From Phycisphaerae bacterium (GTDB taxonomy: Bacteria; Planctomycetota; Phycisphaerae; Phycisphaerales; SM1A02): a stretch of 44,771 nt of DNA. The stretch is taken from NCBI GenBank assembly GCA_002702575.1, contig PAAJ01000003.1, forward strand, positions 1 through 44,771. The letters run 5' to 3'. Positions 17,894 through 25,593 of the stretch are shown here, piece after piece (position 1 is the stretch's first letter; each line of letters starts with the position of its first letter). The position numbers and the translations under genes are program-made. Under the pieces are notes generated by a model. The model did no database searches and was not told the DNA's origin. It was given only the letters and a program-made list of their open reading frames with translations.

Positions 17894-17914
17894 AACGGAG
17901 CCACTGGCTCCGTT
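17894..17914 (-). promoter_or_regulatory. Perfect 9-bp hairpin just upstream of the SMR gene
   Basis: AACGGAGCC and GGCTCCGTT flank a three-base loop, giving a flawless stem 5 bases upstream of the ribosome-binding GGAGAGG and 17 bases upstream of the start codon of the SMR gene. No T-tract follows on the minus strand, so it is not a classic terminator. It may control translation or mark the end of the upstream transcript. Confidence 0.5.
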
Positions 17915-17968
17915 TAGATTGAGGAGTCTATTCGACAGAGCGTTGGCATGTTGGTGATCCGAGGCGGA

Positions 17969-18736
17969 TCAGTCGATTCCAGGTGGAAAACGATCCAAGG
18001 GAGGATCTTCCTGAGCTGGCATCCCGGGTCTGCCGGGAGTGGGTGGCCGATGGCCTCGATTTCTTTGATCACCGGATCTCCTTGATCTCTGTTCGAGCAG
18101 GTGCTCCCTCAGAGCTTCCTGTTCATCTGGTGACAGGTGACCATCTCCATCGAGATCAAATCGTTTCTCCAGTTCCCGACGATGTGCTTTCCTTGACTTG
18201 TGCATCTGTCTGGAAAACTCTCGGGCAGCCTTGCGTTCTTCTTCATCGAGCAGACCATCTCCGTCGAGATCAAATCGTTCGATCGCCATTCGTTCGAGTT
18301 CGCGTGGAGGATGGCCCATGTCATGCGGACCCATGAGTCGTCGGCCCAATTGTCTTCGCTGTGAGGGGGACAGCATTCCAATGAACTCGGTGAATTGACT
18401 TGTGCTGACGGCATGACGTTCGGCCTGCAGAGCCGTTTCCTGTTCCGTCAGCATTCTGACCCTGGTCGTATCAGGCTGCTCGCTTGCAAGTTCTTCCGCA
18501 ATCATGGATCGCACACGATGAATCTGCTGGCTCAACACGGCAACTTCGGTCTTGAATTCCTGCCGCATTGAACGGAAGACATCGGTCTGCCGGGTATCCA
18601 GTGCAAGCACATCGGCGACTTCCTCGACATCATTCTGTTCAAGATCGCTGGGCCGCCATGTCATGGCGCCGACGATGAAGAAGACGTTGAAGATGATGGA
18701 CAGGCCGAGCAGCAACGTGAGAATGGAACGATTCAT
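17969..18736 (-). CDS. Periplasmic Spy/CpxP-like protein with two EF-hands
   Basis: This 255-residue protein has one N-terminal membrane anchor (LTLLLGLSIIFNVFFIVGAM) and an extracytoplasmic helical region (about 40-140). That region resembles Spy/CpxP or heavy-metal-sensor proteins: LDTRQTDVFRSMRQEFKTEV, then TSQFTEFIGMLSPSQRRQLG. Two EF-hand loops follow, DLDGDGLLDEEE and DLDGDGHLSPDE, and a Pro/Arg-rich tail. Likely role: an envelope stress or metal/calcium-responsive protein, possibly a chaperone or sigma-system partner. AAGGAG stands 8 bases before the ATG. The ATG overlaps the stop of the anti-sigma gene as ATGA, so it is the third cistron of the sigma / anti-sigma operon. Confidence 0.82.
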   Translation of the reverse strand: MNRSILTLLLGLSIIFNVFFIVGAMTWRPSDLEQNDVEEVADVLALDTRQTDVFRSMRQEFKTEVAVLSQQIHRVRSMIAEELASEQPDTTRVRMLTEQETALQAERHAVSTSQFTEFIGMLSPSQRRQLGRRLMGPHDMGHPPRELERMAIERFDLDGDGLLDEEERKAAREFSRQMHKSRKAHRRELEKRFDLDGDGHLSPDEQEALREHLLEQRSRRSGDQRNRGHRPPTPGRPGMPAQEDPPLDRFPPGID

Positions 18737-19275
18737 GGCAAATCTCCTTCGGGTGCCGGATCCATGCCCATGTTGGTATTCGTGAGTGCACTGGTTGTCA
18801 GAATGAGATTGAGCGGCTCATCATCCACAAGCATGTCAAAGGTGACGACGGTCACAAAGTCGCCAGCGGCCTGATTCGTAGCGGGCGCTGCCGTACGTCC
18901 GAAGCTGAACCCGATCGCTGCGACGGCAACAGCGGCGGCCATCGCGGCCAGTCGAAATCCGATCGAGCCGATGACATTCCGTTGATGTCTGCTGTTGGGT
19001 TGATCGGACAAGGCATCCAGCACACTGGCCAGCAGCTCGCTTCTGCTCGTCTCTGAGATGGTGTGGTCGCTTGATTCCGGCGATTTCAGTCTGATGTCTG
19101 AGATCGCGTGTCTCAATGAGCGATCGCCAGCCAGCAGGGCATCGATGTGGTCGTCCTGGGGGCATCCTGCTTCAAGCCAGGCAGCCATAGCCATCAGATC
19201 TTCAGGTGCCCTCGGCGGACTTCCTGGCTGCTCCTGCCACATTGATTTCAGGCTGTCTTCATTCGGAATCGTCAT
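18733..19275 (-). CDS. Putative membrane anti-sigma factor
   Basis: This 180-residue protein has a cytoplasmic N-terminal part with the pattern MAAWLEAGCPQDDHID and ALLAGDRSLRHAI, typical of planctomycete anti-sigma proteins. A single membrane helix follows (about 106-128, LAAMAAAVAVAAIGFSFGR), then a small outer domain. No zinc-binding HxxxCxxC is present, so it is not a ZAS-type anti-sigma factor; the assignment rests mainly on position. It starts 4 bases after the stop of the ECF sigma gene, with GGAG 7 bases upstream, and its stop overlaps the next start (ATGA). Inference: it holds the sigma factor at the membrane until an envelope signal arrives. Confidence 0.72.
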   Translation of the reverse strand: MTIPNEDSLKSMWQEQPGSPPRAPEDLMAMAAWLEAGCPQDDHIDALLAGDRSLRHAISDIRLKSPESSDHTISETSRSELLASVLDALSDQPNSRHQRNVIGSIGFRLAAMAAAVAVAAIGFSFGRTAAPATNQAAGDFVTVVTFDMLVDDEPLNLILTTSALTNTNMGMDPAPEGDLP

Positions 19276-19279
19276 CCAT

Positions 19280-19879
19280 TCACTCCGTCACATCTCTTTG
19301 TACGAGCTGGTCAGTCGGATCATCCCCATCCTCTTGACGCCCGGAGCCCCTCTCAGAGGTCTGAAAATGGCTGCGAAGCCGTTCGATCGCCTTGTGTTTC
19401 GTACTTCTGACGGTCTGCTCGTTCACATCCAGAATCTCGGCAACTTCCGGGACGGAATGGTCATCCTCGAACAGCAGCGTCAAGACCAGCCTTTGTCGGG
19501 CGGTCAGGATGTGCAATGGCAATTCAATGTTCGAGGTTTCTGGCTCGACTGGCTCGTCGGCTGGGATCTCTTCGGTCACCAGAGTGGCTTTCGGTTTCTG
19601 CCGCCTGAGCGTATCGATTGCGGTTGAACGGGCGACCAGAGTCAGCCATGTGGACATGGACGCTCGTGCAGGGTCGAAGCTTCGCAGCAGGCGGCAGTCG
19701 TTGCGAATGAGCTTGAGATAGACCGCTTGAACAATGTCATCAAGCTCAAGATCTGCGGGTCGCTGCCCTCTGCCGATGGTTCTCCTGACGGCCGAGACGA
19801 CCAGGCCGGTCGTCTGATCCAGGAAGTGGCTCCAAGCGGCTGGATCACCACAGATGCAGGCTTCTAGGTCGAAATTCAG
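19280..19879 (-). CDS. ECF RNA polymerase sigma factor (probable CTG start)
   Basis: This 199-residue ECF sigma factor has region 2 near residues 10-90 (AVRRTIGRGQRP, then DLELDDIVQAVYLKLI, then SMSTWLTLVARSTAIDTLRRQ) and region 4 near 120-175 (LTARQRLVLTLLFEDDHSVPEVAEILDVNEQTVRSTKHKAIERLR). The frame is open from an in-frame stop at 19913-19915, yet has no ATG, GTG or TTG before Met75 (19657), which lies in the middle of region 2. A CTG codon at 19877-19879 has AGAGAGGG seven bases upstream and gives a normal-length protein beginning NFDLEACICGDPAAW, so I take CTG as the start. It leads a sigma / anti-sigma / Spy-like operon and is divergent from the collagen-like EF-hand gene. Confidence 0.85.
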   Translation of the reverse strand: MNFDLEACICGDPAAWSHFLDQTTGLVVSAVRRTIGRGQRPADLELDDIVQAVYLKLIRNDCRLLRSFDPARASMSTWLTLVARSTAIDTLRRQKPKATLVTEEIPADEPVEPETSNIELPLHILTARQRLVLTLLFEDDHSVPEVAEILDVNEQTVRSTKHKAIERLRSHFQTSERGSGRQEDGDDPTDQLVQRDVTE

Positions 19880-19991
19880 AACAAATCCCTCTCTAAGGGC
19901 CTTCAGTGATGATCAGAGGTCCTTGAAGCTTCTGACGGGGATGATCGAGGCCCCTACACCGTAGAGTACATACGACAGATTTGAGGGAGAT

Positions 19992-20006
19992 CTCCCCATC
20001 GGGGAG
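19992..20006 (+). promoter_or_regulatory. Leader hairpin before the collagen-like EF-hand gene
   Basis: CTCCCC pairs with GGGGAG around an ATC loop, ending 27 bases before the ATG at 20034. It lies in the 154-base divergent region between the ECF sigma gene and the secreted EF-hand gene and would form in the leader of the latter. The ribosome site AGGAGG lies downstream and stays free. Confidence 0.35.
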
Positions 20007-20033
20007 GCCAGGCAGCCAGAGGAGGCCATCGGG

Positions 20034-21974
20034 ATGATTCGTATCCGCATTCAGCGATTGATCACAACAGCATCAACGGCCTTGATGACCATGCTCATCG
20101 CGGTTTCGTTCATGCCCATGTCAACTGCCCTGGCTCAGGATCGAGGGGCCTCGGGATCAAGCCAATCCGAACAGGACGACCGACCCAATCGCGGCAATCG
20201 CGGTGAACGCGGGGAACGTGGTAATCGTGGTGACCGGGCCGATCGTGGTGAACGCGGCAATCGTGGTGAGCGAGGCATGCGGGGTGAACGCGGAGGTCGA
20301 ATGGGTCAAGATCGCCCTGACCGAGGCGGTGCTGGCGGGCCCGGAGGCAGGCGTGGCCAGGACGGACCAGGTCGGGGGCTTGGTCTGATGGGAACGCCGG
20401 AGGGATTGTTCACGCCGGACTACATGACTCGTGATGTTCCCATGATCGTGGAGGAACTCAAGCTGGATGATGCACAGCAGGCGGTCGTGTCCCAGTTGTT
20501 CGAGGATTATGACACGACCTTCAGAGGCCTCGTTGACAGTCTGCGAACGGAGACTGAAGCCTTGAACGAAGCCTATGTTCCAGACGCTGAAATCGAACAG
20601 CGAATGGAAGAAACTCGCGAATCCATGAGAGCGCTTCGCGATGAGGCTCGTGAAGCACGTCGTTCCTTCGGTCAGGGACAGCGGGGCGATGCAGGTCGCC
20701 GAGGTGAACGAGGTGGCCAGGAGGATCCAGAGGCGGGGGATCAGCCAGTCGTTGACAGCGACGAACAGCCCGAATCCAGAGAAGAACGAGAAGCTCGAGC
20801 TGAAGCCATGCGTCAGGAATTCCGCATGCAGTTCGAAGACATGGGCGCGCAGATGCGTTCCATCCGTGATCAGCAGTTTGCAAGCACACAGATGCAGGAA
20901 TTGCTGGATTCACGGGTCGCCATGATTCGTGAATTTGCACGGGACAAGAAGCAGTTGAGGGATTCGACCGAGAGCGGGCTTCGTGCTCTGCTCATCGATG
21001 AGCAAGGTGAGATCTGGGAAGTCGTATCCAAGAAACTCCGTCGATTGCGATTGATGCCTCGAGGCCGTCTCTCTGGAGAGTCGACTGATATTCTCGAGGT
21101 CCTTGAGGATCTCGACCTGGATGCCTCCGTTGATACCGAAGATCTGCAGATGCTTCGTGACAATTACATTCAGGAAATCGATTCAGCCTTGATCGCCCGA
21201 GAGGCCTTCGACTACGCCCAGGGGCTTGATCTGATGGAGCATTTCAGAAACCAGGATTTTTCCAGCGGTCTTGATGTTCTGCGACAGCGACTCGACCTGC
21301 AGGAGTCCACTCGAGATGTGAATGACAGGTACATCGATGCCATCACGCTGGTATTGCCGACTCCTCAGTCAGATGAATTCAGGCTTGATGCACTTCGTCG
21401 CGGCTACTCCGGCATCTACCGTCCCACTCGTGGTGAGCGAGCCATTCTGGCCGCCATGGAAATCGAGGATCTTGATCCGGAAATGCTGGCAGCGGTCGCG
21501 GACTTGATGCAACGTCATGGTGATGAGATCGCCACTTTCAACGATGACATGCTCGTGGTGCTGCGAAGCGAGGAATCTCAGCGTGAGCTCCGCAGGGCGG
21601 AGGAGCGGATGAATCGATTCCTCGGTGAGCGAAGCGATCGTGGCGAGCAACCCTTCGATCCGGTCCGCGATGCCTTGGAGAGGCGAAATGAGATCGACGA
21701 GCGGTACATGGCATCCTTGGAGGCTCTCCTCGGGGCCGAGCTCTTCGAAACCGTTGCTGGCCGTCGAAATCGGGGCCGTGGAAATGGCCCGGACAGAGGT
21801 GGCCAGGGCGGCTTCTCACGGGAACAGGTGATGAGCCAGTTCGACAAGAATGGCGACGGTGAGCTTGATCAGGAGGAGCGTCAGGCCTTCAGAGACGCCA
21901 TGAGAGAGCGATTTGGGGGTGGTCAGGGCGGTCAAAGGGGCCCTGGAAGGGGCCAAGGGCCTCGGGAACTGTGA
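20034..21974 (+). CDS. Large secreted helical protein with collagen-like Gly-X-Arg tract and C-terminal EF-hand
   Basis: This 646-residue exported protein has a signal peptide (about 1-35, ending STALAQ). Residues 52-87 form twelve triplets of X-Arg-Gly (Asn, Glu, Asp or Met as X; one is Asp-Arg-Ala), a short collagen-like stretch, followed by Gly/Arg-rich sequence to about 120. The long remainder is charged and helical, with Spy-like stretches such as [20 protein letters not shown] and a second low-complexity patch near 215-250. It ends with an EF-hand ([13 protein letters not shown], about 603-615) and a Gly/Arg tail. AGGAGG 8 bases before the ATG marks the start. It is divergent from the ECF sigma operon whose third gene is also Spy-like with EF-hands. 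I do not know its function; an envelope or matrix role is inference. Confidence 0.8.
   Translation: MIRIRIQRLITTASTALMTMLIAVSFMPMSTALAQDRGASGSSQSEQDDRPNRGNRGERGERGNRGDRADRGERGNRGERGMRGERGGRMGQDRPDRGGAGGPGGRRGQDGPGRGLGLMGTPEGLFTPDYMTRDVPMIVEELKLDDAQQAVVSQLFEDYDTTFRGLVDSLRTETEALNEAYVPDAEIEQRMEETRESMRALRDEAREARRSFGQGQRGDAGRRGERGGQEDPEAGDQPVVDSDEQPESREEREARAEAMRQEFRMQFEDMGAQMRSIRDQQFASTQMQELLDSRVAMIREFARDKKQLRDSTESGLRALLIDEQGEIWEVVSKKLRRLRLMPRGRLSGESTDILEVLEDLDLDASVDTEDLQMLRDNYIQEIDSALIAREAFDYAQGLDLMEHFRNQDFSSGLDVLRQRLDLQESTRDVNDRYIDAITLVLPTPQSDEFRLDALRRGYSGIYRPTRGERAILAAMEIEDLDPEMLAAVADLMQRHGDEIATFNDDMLVVLRSEESQRELRRAEERMNRFLGERSDRGEQPFDPVRDALERRNEIDERYMASLEALLGAELFETVAGRRNRGRGNGPDRGGQGGFSREQVMSQFDKNGDGELDQEERQAFRDAMRERFGGGQGGQRGPGRGQGPREL
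20187..20294 (+). repeat. Nine-base tandem repeat encoding Gly-X-Arg triplets
   Basis: Twelve 9-base units of the form AAT/GAA/GAC-CGN-GGN run in frame and place glycine at every third residue, with one interruption (Asp-Arg-Ala). This is the only collagen-type periodicity seen in the window. Confidence 0.85.
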
Positions 21975-22024
21975 TTTTCAGGGCTTGAGAGCCCAAAAAA
22001 CGCTGCGAACTCCCCGTTAGTTGT

Positions 22025-22053
22025 TCTATAGTCAAAATAGACCAGAACTGGTC
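22025..22053 (+). promoter_or_regulatory. Candidate -10 box and adjacent palindrome before the second subtilase
   Basis: TCTATAGT at 22025-22032 contains a TATAGT -10-like hexamer; no convincing -35 lies 16-18 bases upstream. Eight bases downstream is the palindrome GACCAG-AA-CTGGTC (22040-22053), placed where a repressor could block initiation. The start codon is 81 bases further on. The hairpin at 21981-21994 just upstream has T before and A after it and is not a terminator. Confidence 0.35.
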
Positions 22054-22133
22054 AGCCTGATTGTGCGAATTCCCCACTGTGCAATCGGACCGTTTTTTCA
22101 TCCCCTAAATGACCTTTTTGAGGAGAGAGTCAT

Positions 22134-24497
22134 ATGTCCACCGTAAAACTGCCAAGCACCATCGGGCTGATGTCCGTGGCGTTGGCGATACCTGCCATCG
22201 CACTCGCAGCGAAGCAGGAAGGCCCCACTGTTACATCCACGACGGAAAGTCTCGAGTGGATTGTTCCTGAGAAGAATCCACTTGATCATGAGCACAAGCC
22301 TCATTCACTCATGATGAGATTCAAGGAATCCGCCACCCCAGAGGATCGTCTTGATCTCCTGGCCGAGATCGGCGGAACCGTCAAGCAGTCCTATCACCTG
22401 GTGCCGAATCTGGTCGAGGTGGACATGGATATGGAAGTTGCTGAAGCGTTGCAACTGGTCGGTACACGATCAGATGTCCTTCAGTACGTCGAGCCGAACT
22501 TCATCTTCCGGGCATTCGATATCCCCAATGATCCCAGCTACGGAGATCTCTGTGGCATGGAAGCGATCAATGCTCCAGCCGCTTGGGACGACCATGTCGG
22601 CGATTCGGATTTCGTGATCGCCATCATCGATACCGGCATCGATTACAACCATCAGGATCTCACTGGCAACATGTGGACCAACTCTGGTGAGATTCCAAAC
22701 AACGGCCAGGATGACGACGGCAATGGTTACGTCGACGATTTCTATGGATTCGACTTCAGCGCTGGAAACGCAGACGTCATGGACACCAATGGCCATGGCA
22801 CCCACTGTGGTGGCACCGTTGGCGGTGTCGGCGACAACGGAGTCGGTGTCGCCGGTGTGATGTGGGAATGCTCCCTCGCCGGTGTCCAGTTCCTCTCCGG
22901 AAGTGGCGGCGGAACGACTGCAGATGCGATTTCCGCAGTGCAGTACTGCACCGTGATGGGCTTCAAGATCTCCAACAACTCCTGGGGTGGCGGTGGCTTT
23001 ACCCAGGCGCTCTATGACGCCATTGCCAATGCCGGTACCCAGGCTGATCACATCTTCGTGGCAGCCGCCGGAAACAGTGGAAGCTTCGGCGCGTCGTATC
23101 CGGCCGCCTACGACCTTGACAACATCATTTCGGTTGCTGCAACCCAGTGCAACGACAGTCTTGCCAGCTTCAGCCAGTATCACCCGACCGAGGTCGATCT
23201 TGCTGCACCCGGTGTAGATATCCTCAGCTCCACCCCTGGCAACAACTATTCCTTCTACAGTGGTACTTCAATGGCGACTCCCCACGTCGCTGGTGCAGTC
23301 GGCCTGGTGTACTCCGTCATGGAAGATGCCAGTCCTGCAGAGGTCAAGGCCCTGATTCTCGATCATGTCCGACCTGTCGCAGGCCTCAATGGCGATTGCC
23401 TTACGGGCGGTGTACTGGACGTGGATGCATCCCTGGCCAACACCTTCCTCGGTCCCAAGCTGGACTTGCTGACCCCTGTACCGGAATCCATGGATCCAAA
23501 TCTCGCATCGACGTATCGAATCTCCGTCGATCCTCGTGAGGACACGCTCCTCATCGGTTCAGTCAAGATGCGTTATCGAATGGGCAACTCCGGTGCCTTC
23601 GAATCTGTCCAGATGAATCTGGATGGTCTCAACTCGTATGTTGCAACGCTTCCAGGAGCCCAGTGTGAAGAATCACCTGAGTTCTACTTCGAGGCAACCG
23701 GCCAGACCGCTGGCTTGATCACCATGCCAAGTGCTGGCAGTTCCGCCCCGTATGGCTTCTTCATCGGTGATGCGATCGTTTCCTTCTCTGATGATTTCAA
23801 CTCAGACAAGGGCTGGTCAGTATCCTCAGACGCAGCGGATGGAGCGTGGGAGCGTGGTGTTCCGATCAACTGTAATCGCGGAGACCCAACGTCCGACTGG
23901 GACGGCTCTGGTGTGTGCTACGTCACCGACAACTCTTCGGCTGATTCCTGCAACAGTGATGTCGACAGTGGTTCCACCATTCTGACCTCGCCTGTCTTTG
24001 ACGCCTCAGTCGGTGGCACGATCATTTCCTATGCTCGTTGGCACCACAACACCTTTGGCGACAATCCGGGTACCGATCCCATGGTCGTCGAGATTTCCAA
24101 CGATGCCGGTCTGACATGGTCCGGTCTCGAGACAGTCGGTCCATCAGGCGAAGGTACTTCAGGCGGTTGGGCGCTCAAGTCCTTCCTGGTGAATGACTAC
24201 ATCACTGGAACAGCACAGATGCGAGTCCGGTTCACCGTTTCCGACCTGGGTGACAACTCCCAGTCCGTGGTCGAATCCGGCGTTGATGGATTCTCGGTCG
24301 AGTACATCGAGTGCTCTCCTGAGACTCCTCCATGCGAAGGCGATGTCAATGGTGACGGTTCAGTCACTGTCGAAGACATCCTGATCGCGATTGCTCAGTT
24401 CGGTCAGTCAGGTGAAGGTGATGTCAATGACGACAACATCGTCGACACCAACGACCTGCTGGTCATCATCGCATCATGGGGCCCATGCGCAGGTTGA
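22134..24497 (+). CDS. Secreted S8 subtilisin-like protease with C-terminal accessory and dockerin-like domains
   Basis: This 787-residue exported protease has a signal peptide (about 1-26), an inhibitor_I9-like propeptide (about 55-128, HSLMMRFKESATPEDRLDLL) and an S8 domain with Asp166 (AIIDTGID), His221 (NGHGTHCGG), Asn314 (AAGNSGS) and Ser379 (SGTSMATPHVAG). After about residue 440 comes a beta-rich region with a possible MAM/jelly-roll-like domain (FSDDFNSDKGWSVSS through GVDGFSVEYIEC). Two dockerin-like calcium repeats (734-785, CEGDVNGDGS...NDDNIVDTND...SWGPC) end the protein. GAGGAGAG upstream of the ATG gives a clear ribosome site, and a strong terminator follows. It is distinct from the first subtilase in both propeptide and accessory domain, so the pair is not a recent tandem duplication. 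Confidence 0.94.
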   Translation: MSTVKLPSTIGLMSVALAIPAIALAAKQEGPTVTSTTESLEWIVPEKNPLDHEHKPHSLMMRFKESATPEDRLDLLAEIGGTVKQSYHLVPNLVEVDMDMEVAEALQLVGTRSDVLQYVEPNFIFRAFDIPNDPSYGDLCGMEAINAPAAWDDHVGDSDFVIAIIDTGIDYNHQDLTGNMWTNSGEIPNNGQDDDGNGYVDDFYGFDFSAGNADVMDTNGHGTHCGGTVGGVGDNGVGVAGVMWECSLAGVQFLSGSGGGTTADAISAVQYCTVMGFKISNNSWGGGGFTQALYDAIANAGTQADHIFVAAAGNSGSFGASYPAAYDLDNIISVAATQCNDSLASFSQYHPTEVDLAAPGVDILSSTPGNNYSFYSGTSMATPHVAGAVGLVYSVMEDASPAEVKALILDHVRPVAGLNGDCLTGGVLDVDASLANTFLGPKLDLLTPVPESMDPNLASTYRISVDPREDTLLIGSVKMRYRMGNSGAFESVQMNLDGLNSYVATLPGAQCEESPEFYFEATGQTAGLITMPSAGSSAPYGFFIGDAIVSFSDDFNSDKGWSVSSDAADGAWERGVPINCNRGDPTSDWDGSGVCYVTDNSSADSCNSDVDSGSTILTSPVFDASVGGTIISYARWHHNTFGDNPGTDPMVVEISNDAGLTWSGLETVGPSGEGTSGGWALKSFLVNDYITGTAQMRVRFTVSDLGDNSQSVVESGVDGFSVEYIECSPETPPCEGDVNGDGSVTVEDILIAIAQFGQSGEGDVNDDNIVDTNDLLVIIASWGPCAG

Positions 24498-24538
24498 TAC
24501 TGCGAAACGGTCCCGATTCATGAGACCCCGATTGGCAC

Positions 24539-24583
24539 GGGGCGGAGGCAATCTTCGGATTCCTCTGCCCCGGCCTTTTTTTT
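24539..24583 (+). terminator. Strong rho-independent terminator after the second subtilase
   Basis: GGGGCGGAGG-C-AATC pairs with GATTCCTCTGCCCC around a TTCG tetraloop closed by C-G. This is about 14 base pairs with one bulged C and one G-U pair. GGCC and eight T follow. It lies 41 bases beyond the subtilase stop codon and also separates it from the convergent carboxymuconolactone decarboxylase-like gene. Confidence 0.93.
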
Positions 24584-24611
24584 GGCCATTGCAGGCCGGC
24601 CGAACCAGATG

Positions 24612-24989
24612 TCAGCTTTGATGCGAATCGATGACTTCGCCGGCAGCAACAAGTGCATTGGTTGTCGGCGGGAAGCCTGCATAAGCCACCATCATCCGAA
24701 TGACTTCAAGAATCTCATCCGGAGTGGCGCCGCAGTTGAGGGCGCCCTGTACGTGAACCTTGATCTGCCCCGTGGGGTAGCCCATGCATGACAGTGCGGC
24801 GAGTGCAAGCAATTCTCGAGTCTTGTCATCGAGGATGTCATTGGCGTAGATGTCATTGAACGCCCATTCCACATTGATCTTCTCGAAGTCTGGAGAAATC
24901 TTTCTGATCGGTTCCAGGTAGTCTTCGGCGTGAGGCCCGAAGTGCCGTCGCATGTTCTTGAGGCCTTCTTCATAACGTTTACTGGTCAT
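24612..24989 (-). CDS. Carboxymuconolactone decarboxylase-family protein
   Basis: This 125-residue helical protein is of the CMD/AhpD-like fold. It shows the PcaC-like pattern FNDIYANDILDDKTRELLALAALSCMGYP, then QIKVHVQGALNCGATPDEILEVIRMMVAYAGFP. Members include 4-carboxymuconolactone decarboxylase and many enzymes of unknown activity. The paired CxxC of AhpD peroxidases is absent, so a thiol-peroxidase role is unlikely. No other protocatechuate-pathway gene is in the window, so a true PcaC role is doubtful. AGGAG stands 9 bases before the ATG. It follows the DoxX-like gene by 37 bases on the same strand. Confidence 0.88.
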   Translation of the reverse strand: MTSKRYEEGLKNMRRHFGPHAEDYLEPIRKISPDFEKINVEWAFNDIYANDILDDKTRELLALAALSCMGYPTGQIKVHVQGALNCGATPDEILEVIRMMVAYAGFPPTTNALVAAGEVIDSHQS

Positions 24990-25026
24990 GGCTGGTGCTC
25001 CTGGATCTGGTGAATGGTGTCATGAA

Positions 25027-25524
25027 TCATTGAAGCGGCCAGAGGCTCACAATGCTCAGGGGGCCTGTGCCAGCGAGCACGTAGTAGGCGGCGATTCCGG
25101 CAATGACCAGATTCTTCTGAGCACTCGTCACATTGCCGACCCGGTTGAGGGTCAGTGCCTCGGCGAGCACTTCGGCAACCTTGGGATCAGAAGGTTGTTC
25201 CGGAAGTGACTTGGCCTTGGCTTCAGGTATGCCTGCGAGTTTGTTATGGACGATGGCGCCGCCAATACAGAAGAAAAACAGGAAGATGGCTCCAATGCGA
25301 CCATAGATTCCGATGGCCACCATGAGACTGCAGGTGATCATTCCGACAACGGATACGGCAGTGAAGAACTGCTGTCCCACCGGGAAGAGCAGGCCTGTAG
25401 TCTGGACGGTCGTCTTCCAGTTGCGTATGAGGCCTGGAGCGGGCCAGAGAAAGATCCAGGCGAACATGATCCTCAAGATTAGATCGCCGATTTCATACAG
25501 CGTTTGAAGGGTGTTCTCATCCAT
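25027..25524 (-). CDS. DoxX-like membrane protein
   Basis: This 165-residue protein has about four hydrophobic segments: ILRIMFAWIFLWPAPGLI, FTAVSVVGMITCSLMVAIG, IGAIFLFFFCIGGAIV and LVIAGIAAYYVLAG. A long polar loop of about 40 residues (AGIPEAKAKSLPEQPSDPK onward) precedes the last. The arrangement resembles DoxX/SURF4-type proteins, whose roles include redox or stress functions. GAAGGA stands about 8 bases before the ATG. It is the first gene of a two-gene unit with the CMD-family gene and is divergent from the acetolactate synthase gene. A second, more typical DoxX gene is at 33605. Confidence 0.7.
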   Translation of the reverse strand: MDENTLQTLYEIGDLILRIMFAWIFLWPAPGLIRNWKTTVQTTGLLFPVGQQFFTAVSVVGMITCSLMVAIGIYGRIGAIFLFFFCIGGAIVHNKLAGIPEAKAKSLPEQPSDPKVAEVLAEALTLNRVGNVTSAQKNLVIAGIAAYYVLAGTGPLSIVSLWPLQ

Positions 25525-25593
25525 TGCCGGGTCCTTCTATGAGATATTCTTCTTGCAAAGTAAGATACCGCTTCAGCTTGAATGGAGTATGGC

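Noticed and set aside
17877-17968. Guanidine riboswitch before the SMR gene
   Set aside because: The guanidine-II (mini-ykkC) class needs two hairpins with ACGR loops; here there is one hairpin with a three-base loop and no such tetraloop. I saw no guanidine-I or -III core either.
19642-19851. Separate small gene upstream of the ECF sigma factor
   Set aside because: It is in another frame across the sigma region 2 coding sequence, which reads continuously to a CTG at 19879.
21979-22000. Terminator after the collagen-like EF-hand gene
   Set aside because: GGGCT-TGAG-AGCCC forms a hairpin, but the T-run is before it and the A-run after it on both strands, so it lacks the trailing U-tract.
22470-23183. 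237-codon open frame antisense to the second subtilase
   Set aside because: Its composition mirrors the protease codons, no domain or ribosome site is visible, and the sense strand has a complete catalytic domain.
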